A DNA stretch of 64,000 nucleotides from Coniochaeta sp. PMI_546 (taxonomy: Eukaryota > Ascomycota > Sordariomycetes > Coniochaetales > Coniochaetaceae). A model generated the notes under the pieces. It had not been told where the DNA came from and made no database searches. It saw only the letters and a list, made by a program, of their open reading frames with translations. The stretch spans positions 992,001 through 1,056,000 of the forward strand of contig MU271149.1 of assembly GCA_021432605.1 (NCBI GenBank), given 5' to 3'. Every line of letters starts with the position of its first letter. Position 1 is the first letter of the stretch. The translations under genes and the position numbers were made by a program. This document shows positions 59,227 through 64,000 of this stretch, piece after piece.

Positions 59227-60406
59227 CTATGCATCCATGTCGTCCGCAGCCTCAGCAGCTGGCATCTGGGTCGAGGTAATCCAGTTGTCCATCACGGCCT
59301 GGTTCCCAAGCTGTGAAGTCGTCTGAGAACTATTGCTCGCGGCCGCCTGAGCTCCCCGGCCGGAACCTCGCCGCTTAACCACCAAGCATAAGACGCGACC
59401 GTAGATAGCAAACCCTTCGTAGGATATATCCATCGCCATTTTCTTCTTGTCGTCCTCGCCTGCAGGCTCGGTGTCCACCTCGGTGTCCTGTTCTTTCCGA
59501 CGCTTGGACGGCCGATTGTCGACAAACAGGTCGTCGCTTTCGCCGTCCTCATACTCATCGCCTGATAGGTCAAGCTGGATAGCATCCACTGGCGCGTAAT
59601 CCTCGTAGGCGTCTTCTTCTTGATCATTGTCTACCTCCTCACCGCCACAAGCAGCCCGTTGCTGAGACTGCCCGCGTCTCCTCTTTGACCGCCGGGTAGC
59701 GACGGCATCTGACTCATTTTCAGCCTCCGTCTCAGCCATGGTTGGGATGTCGTCCAATACAATAGCCTCGTTTTCGTCGCTTTCCTCCCGTCTGAGCACC
59801 GGTGAATCTGACCCGTCGTACAGCTCTTCACCGCCATCTACATTTATTGGCGCCTCACGAGATGCGCCACTGAGTTTGGTGGAGTTTGATGTGAGTTTAG
59901 TCTGCGTCTTATCTCTGAAGTGCTTGTGCTTGTACAACAGCGAATGTCTGGTGTTTGTCTCAGTGAGAAATATTGAGACCTCAAACTCCTCTGATGAAAT
60001 GTGCGGAGATCATGTTAGTGACTCGACATTTTACGTTGTAGAGGACATCCGTACAGCCAGCAGAACGCCTTCATCCAGAGTTTCCCGGCCAGATCACGCC
60101 ACTCGGCGCGACCGGTGAGTGTGGTGAGTGGCAGTTTGGGCAAAATTGAACTAGGGGTCACCAACCTGACGTAACGACATCTTTGATGTTTTTCTTCTTG
60201 GATCCCTTCTTCCTGCTTCGTTCACGTTCCTTCTCCTCGCGTAGTTTTGGGAGAACCAAAGGCCTGACGCTTTCGATGACTCTGGGCAAGACCGGGTCCC
60301 TAGGGTTGAGGAGCCAAGACTGAGCGAGGGCAGGGTTGTCAAGGTATATGCGGCATTCCAGCACCGAATATTTAGTTATCCGGAGATAACGCCGTATAGG
60401 TGCCAT
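59227..60406 (-). CDS. Conserved fungal protein of unknown function, acidic, probably nuclear
   Basis: Exons 60406-60166 and 59990-59227 with a 175-bp intron give 334 residues. The N-terminus MAPIRRYLRITKYSVLECRI and YLDNPALAQSWLLNPRDPVL, up to PLVLPKLREEKERERSRKKG, looks strongly conserved and ordered. Splicing gives VVTSEEFEVSIFLTETNTRH, then SLLYKHKHFRDKTQTK, also ordered. The second half is acidic and low-complexity with basic patches (RRSKRRRGQS, RPSKRRKEQD) that could serve as nuclear localisation signals. A short hydrophobic conserved-looking patch, ISYEGFAIYGRVLCLVVKRR, lies near the C-terminus. I believe I have seen such N-termini in other ascomycete hypothetical proteins, but I cannot name a function. 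It is head to head with mitochondrial IleRS across 270 bp. Confidence 0.75.
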
Positions 60407-60678
60407 AAGAGCTGTGAAGGAGAAAACGGGGTATATCCCAAGGTAGCCGAAGTTGCACGGATATGAGCGATGAACTGAATACTAATAAGTGGTGAGCATG
60501 AAGGACCCTGGAGCTGGATGTACAGTATTGTGGGTCTATCAGCCTTGCATACCCGTGGCTCTTAGCCTTGCGTTTGTATCGCCAAATTTCTTGATTGTCT
60601 TATCCTATCGAGTTGCGACCTTAGCTCTACAACCACCTAAAGACTCGGCAGTCAGCCCACAATGCGCTGTAGGAGACC
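60407..60678. promoter_or_regulatory. Bidirectional promoter of the unknown nuclear protein and mitochondrial IleRS
   Basis: The two start codons are 272 bp apart on opposite strands, so both promoters must lie here. No motif was recognised with confidence. Confidence 0.5.
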
Positions 60679-63672
60679 ATGTTGAAGAGCGCCTGGGCTT
60701 CGACCGTGAAGCTGCCTAAATCGGGTTTCCCGTGAGTAGTGCGCCATTACCAGCACCGCCGTCAACTCTAACACAATCCTTTCGCAGAGTGCGGCCAGAT
60801 CCAAAACTCGTAGACCGTTACATCAAAAGAAGTGCCGACGAGTTCTATAGATGGCAGGAGGCGTATAGGTCGCAGGACAACGAGTTCCGTCTACACGATG
60901 GCCCTCCTTACGCGAACGGCGACCTGCACGCAGGTCACGCCTTGAACAAAGTCCTCAAGGACATCATCAACCGAGTCAAAGTCCAGCAGGGCCGACGAGT
61001 GAATTACAAGCCAGGATGGGACTGCCACGGCTTACCAATCGAATTGAAAGCCCTCGAGGCTTCGGGCAACCACAAAAACATGACCTCCTTGCAGATACGG
61101 AAGTCGGCCCGCGAACTCGCCCTCACGACGATAGACAAGCAGATGGAGGCATTTCGCTCATACGGCGTCATGGCAGACTGGAAAGGGCGCTGGACGACTA
61201 TGGACAAGGACTATGAACTCCGGCAGCTGCGGCTTTTCCGGAAGATGGTAAGCCGCGGCTTGATCTACCGAAAGTTCAAGCCTGTCTACTGGTCGCCCTC
61301 ATCCGGCACAGCCCTGGCAGAGGCGGAGTTGGAATACAACGACAAACACGTGTCATTCGCTGCATACGTAAAGTTCCGCGTTGTGAACGACTGGCGGAGG
61401 ACTCTGGAATTGAGCATGGAACAGGTCCCTAAGAACTTGTACGCTGTTATCTGGACGACAACGCCATGGACGCTTCCCGCCAACAGGGCCATAGCGGTGC
61501 ACGATGATCTCGACTACTGTATTGTCCGATGGCAAGACGATGCCTATATAATCGCTGAGGAGTGTTTATATGCTGTTGAGAAAGCATGCTTTAGCACCGA
61601 TGACTTCAAGGTCCTGCGCACTGTCAAGGGCTCGCGAATAAGACATCTACAGTACCTCAACGTCCTGCGAGGCAACGGTGCACCGGCCCAACCGATTATT
61701 CACGCTCCCTTCGTCTCGTCAGACTCAGGAAGCGGACTGGTGCATTGCGCCCCCGGTCACGGTTTTGAGGACTACGAAGTATGTTTGCCGTTAGGAATAG
61801 AAGTCGCTGCGCCAGTTGATAAAGATGGATGCTTCACCGCTGAAGCTTATCCGCCGAATCCTTCAGCCCTAGAGGGCAAGTCCGTCTTTGATGAGGGCAG
61901 CAAAGCGGTCGTCAACCTGATTGCACGGGACGTTCTTAATCTTGCACGGTACAAGCACAAATACCCTTACGACTGGAGGACGAAGCAGCCCATTATTGTC
62001 AGAGCGACGGCGCAGTGGTTTGCTGATGTGGCACACATCAAGGACGCGGCCTTGAAGGCGCTCGACGAGGTGCGCTTCGTGCCGGAAACCGGCAGATCTC
62101 GGCTCGAGGCCTTCGTCAAGGGCCGGAGTGAATGGTGCATCTCCCGGCAGCGAGCTTGGGGAGTGCCAATTCCAGCACTGTACGATGCGATTGGGGATGC
62201 TATCATGACTGAAGAGTCCCTTGACCATATCATTAAAGTCATCGAAGATCGGGGGACAGATGCATGGTGGTCGGATGCCCCTGACGATCCCGCATGGATT
62301 GCGCCTACTCTTCGTGGCCTCGGAAACTACGTCCGTGGCACTGATACGATGGACGTCTGGTTCGACAGCGGCAGTAGCTGGACATCTTCTGATAGTCAAG
62401 CCGACGTTTATCTCGAAGGCTCAGACCAGCACCGTGGCTGGTTTCAGTCCAGTCTTCTCACTCGAGTTGCTGCGCTTGTTCCTCCCAAAAAGGCCGGCAG
62501 CACAACAGAGGTCGGCCTATCGCCTTTCAAGACGCTCATCACGCACGGCTTCACCCTAGACTCAAAGGGTAAAAAGATGTCCAAGTCGTTAGGCAATACT
62601 GTGCCACCAGCGGCCCTCATCGACGGGTCTCTGCTGACCTGGTCAGTAGCAGCCAAGAAACAACCGAAATGGCGGACAGATGCTCTAGGACCGGACGCCC
62701 TACGCTTCTGGGTGGCCAGCAGTGATTACACCAAGGACGTGGTACTAAGTCCTGAAGTATTGCAGTCTATCAATGCCTCTCTGATGAAGTACCGTGGCCT
62801 CATCAAGATGTTCCTCGGGTCCATGGAGCCCGAGGCGAGGAGACTGCCACTGACTGCCCTCGACCACATCGCTATCATTCAGATGAAGGATGTTATGGCC
62901 GAGGTTGGCAGGTTGTACGATAACTACGAATTCCAGAAGGTGGTTAGCGTTCTGAACCGGTGGATCGTACAAGACGTGTCCGCATTTTATATGGATGCGC
63001 TTAAGGACAGGCTGTACACAGTTGATGGTGGAGGAGTCCTTGAGCCTGTATTCTTCGGGCTCTTGAGGATGCTGGCTCCAATCACGCCGCTGCTGGTCGA
63101 GGAGGCTTGGGACCATGCGCCGGCGTGGCTGAAGGAAGACCCGTAAGTCGACAGCTTGGTCTAAAGCAGCGACCACATCAACTAACAGCAAGCGCAGAAA
63201 TATCCTCCACCCCCTCCACCAACTCTACTCTGCCCCTTTAATCGATCCCAGCCGCCTGACCCGTGACGAAGCCCAAATTCGCGAAGCCATGCCGGCCATC
63301 ACGTCCGCCCATGCCGCCACCCTTGCAGCCATGGAACTTGCCCGGCAATCCAAAGTCCTCGGCTCCTCGCTTGGGTGCAACGTGGTCCTCGAGATACCCG
63401 CCAACAGCAAGGCCCTAGAAGTATTCCGCTCGCTCGAGTCGGAGCTGCCGAATATTTTAGTGGTCTCAGGTGTCCAAATCACGACGCGGTTCTTCACAGA
63501 GGAGATCGCGTGGACGTTCCAGCAACCTTTTGTTGTGTACGGAGACAATTGCAAGGCGTGGGTGCTGCCGCCGACGAAGCACAAGTGTCCTCGCTGTTGG
63601 CGACATGTAGCCGAGAAGAAGGACGATTTGTGTGGACGGTGTGCGCAGATTGTTACGAGGAGTACGATGTAA
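60679..63672 (+). CDS. ISM1: Mitochondrial isoleucyl-tRNA synthetase (Ism1)
   Basis: The enzyme charges mitochondrial tRNA-Ile. Three exons, 60679-60731, 60788-63142 and 63198-63672 (introns 56 and 55 bp), give 960 residues. The first exon codes a presequence-like MLKSAWASTVKLPKSGFP that would be missed without the intron. The class I signatures are PYANGDLHAGHALNK (HIGH-type) and KGKKMSKSLGN (KMSKS). The isoleucyl-specific core shows KYKPGWDCHGLPIE, TTTPWTLPANRAIA of the editing domain, VDVWFDSGSSWTS-like TMDVWFDSGSSWTS, and EGSDQHRGWFQSSL. The C-terminus ends with a four-cysteine zinc motif (CPRCW, then CGRC), as in bacterial-type IleRS. The last intron has two usable acceptors nine bases apart (63188 and 63197); I use the second because the branch sequence CTAAC overlaps the first. 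Confidence 0.94.
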
Positions 63673-63920
63673 AAATATTTGAAGAGGAAAGTGTAATATA
63701 ATGCTGTACATTTGAACATCACATAGATATGTAGAAATAGATTCCACCATCAATGCGCGCATCAACAACAGTAGTTGATGGAGGGTTCAAATCATGCTCC
63801 ATTGCCAGAATGATCTGTCATTCAATGTTCCACCAGACGGTCTCGATGCTCGTCGAATATCCTACACGCCTCTATCATGCCATCCAGCGTACGTCGTCAT
63901 CCGGCTCAGGACATAACATT
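63673..63920. terminator. Convergent 3' region at the right edge
   Basis: About 250 bp between IleRS and the probable 3' end of a minus-strand gene. It should hold both transcript ends. Confidence 0.3.
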
Positions 63921-64000
63921 TCATATCTGCCGTATCTCCTTCCCGACCATCTCAGGCCTCTCCACTTCCCACTCATCCCTCAGAATAGCAAATGTCAGAT
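63921..64000 (-). CDS. Probable 3' end of a gene continuing beyond the right edge
   Basis: The minus-strand frame enters at the window edge and reads LTFAILRDEWEVERPEM, then VGKEIRQI, and stops at the TGA of 63923-63921. The composition (alternating charged and hydrophobic, LRDEW) resembles the C-terminal end of GNAT-type acetyltransferases, but 25 residues are too few to claim a family. Confidence 0.4.
   Translation of the reverse strand, partial: LTFAILRDEWEVERPEMVGKEIRQI

Overview
The window reads as nuclear DNA of a filamentous ascomycete (Pezizomycotina, most likely a Sordariomycete). The evidence is short spliceosomal introns (about 48-175 bp, several with CTAAC-like branch sites), fungus-specific protein families (Zn2Cys6 regulator, Bta1-type betaine lipid synthase, a Cyt-18-like mitochondrial tyrosyl-tRNA synthetase, Ngg1/Ada3) and intergenic spacing typical of these genomes. 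I found no rRNA, convincing tRNA, CRISPR array, virus-like element or intact transposon.

Layout. 1-1336 (-): the 5' part of a lipin-type phosphatidate phosphatase, running off the left edge. 4335-7936 (+): large membrane/FN3/coiled-coil protein. 8364-8984 (+): Cmc1-like twin-Cx9C protein. 9231-10346 (-): D-amino-acid oxidase with a GC-AG intron. 11317-13000 (-): PA-TM-RING ubiquitin ligase whose first exon is unresolved. 14963-15945 (+): Ap4A phosphorylase/ATP adenylyltransferase. 16645-19617 (-): Ada3 with an unusual repeat block. 20126-21630 (-): SRPK-like kinase. 22041-22450 (+): small unknown, possibly frameshifted gene. 23759-26424 (+): betaine lipid synthase. 30276-32143 (+): Zn2Cys6 transcription factor, isolated between long gene-free stretches. 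33271-33924 (-) and 34176-36273 (+): Sdh4 and mitochondrial TyrRS, head to head. 37053-38571 (+): Dsk2-type UBL-UBA protein. 41031-42434 (+): GH18 chitinase-like protein. 43801-46488 (+): Vps53. 46981-48422 (+): Npr2. 49029-50527 (-): Sam37/metaxin. 50528-59226: 8.7 kb with no gene I can support. 59227-60406 (-) and 60679-63672 (+): an unknown acidic, probably nuclear protein head to head with mitochondrial IleRS. 63921-64000 (-): probable 3' end of another gene.

The genes are ordinary housekeeping and regulatory genes and not a cluster. A recurring theme is nuclear-encoded mitochondrial function (Cmc1-like, Sdh4, TyrRS, Sam37, IleRS). Lipid metabolism appears twice: the phosphatidate phosphatase makes diacylglycerol, which is the substrate of the betaine lipid synthase. 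Exon structures were built by hand from reading frame, GT/GC-AG sites and family alignment from memory. In every multi-exon model given as complete, the exon lengths sum to a multiple of three.
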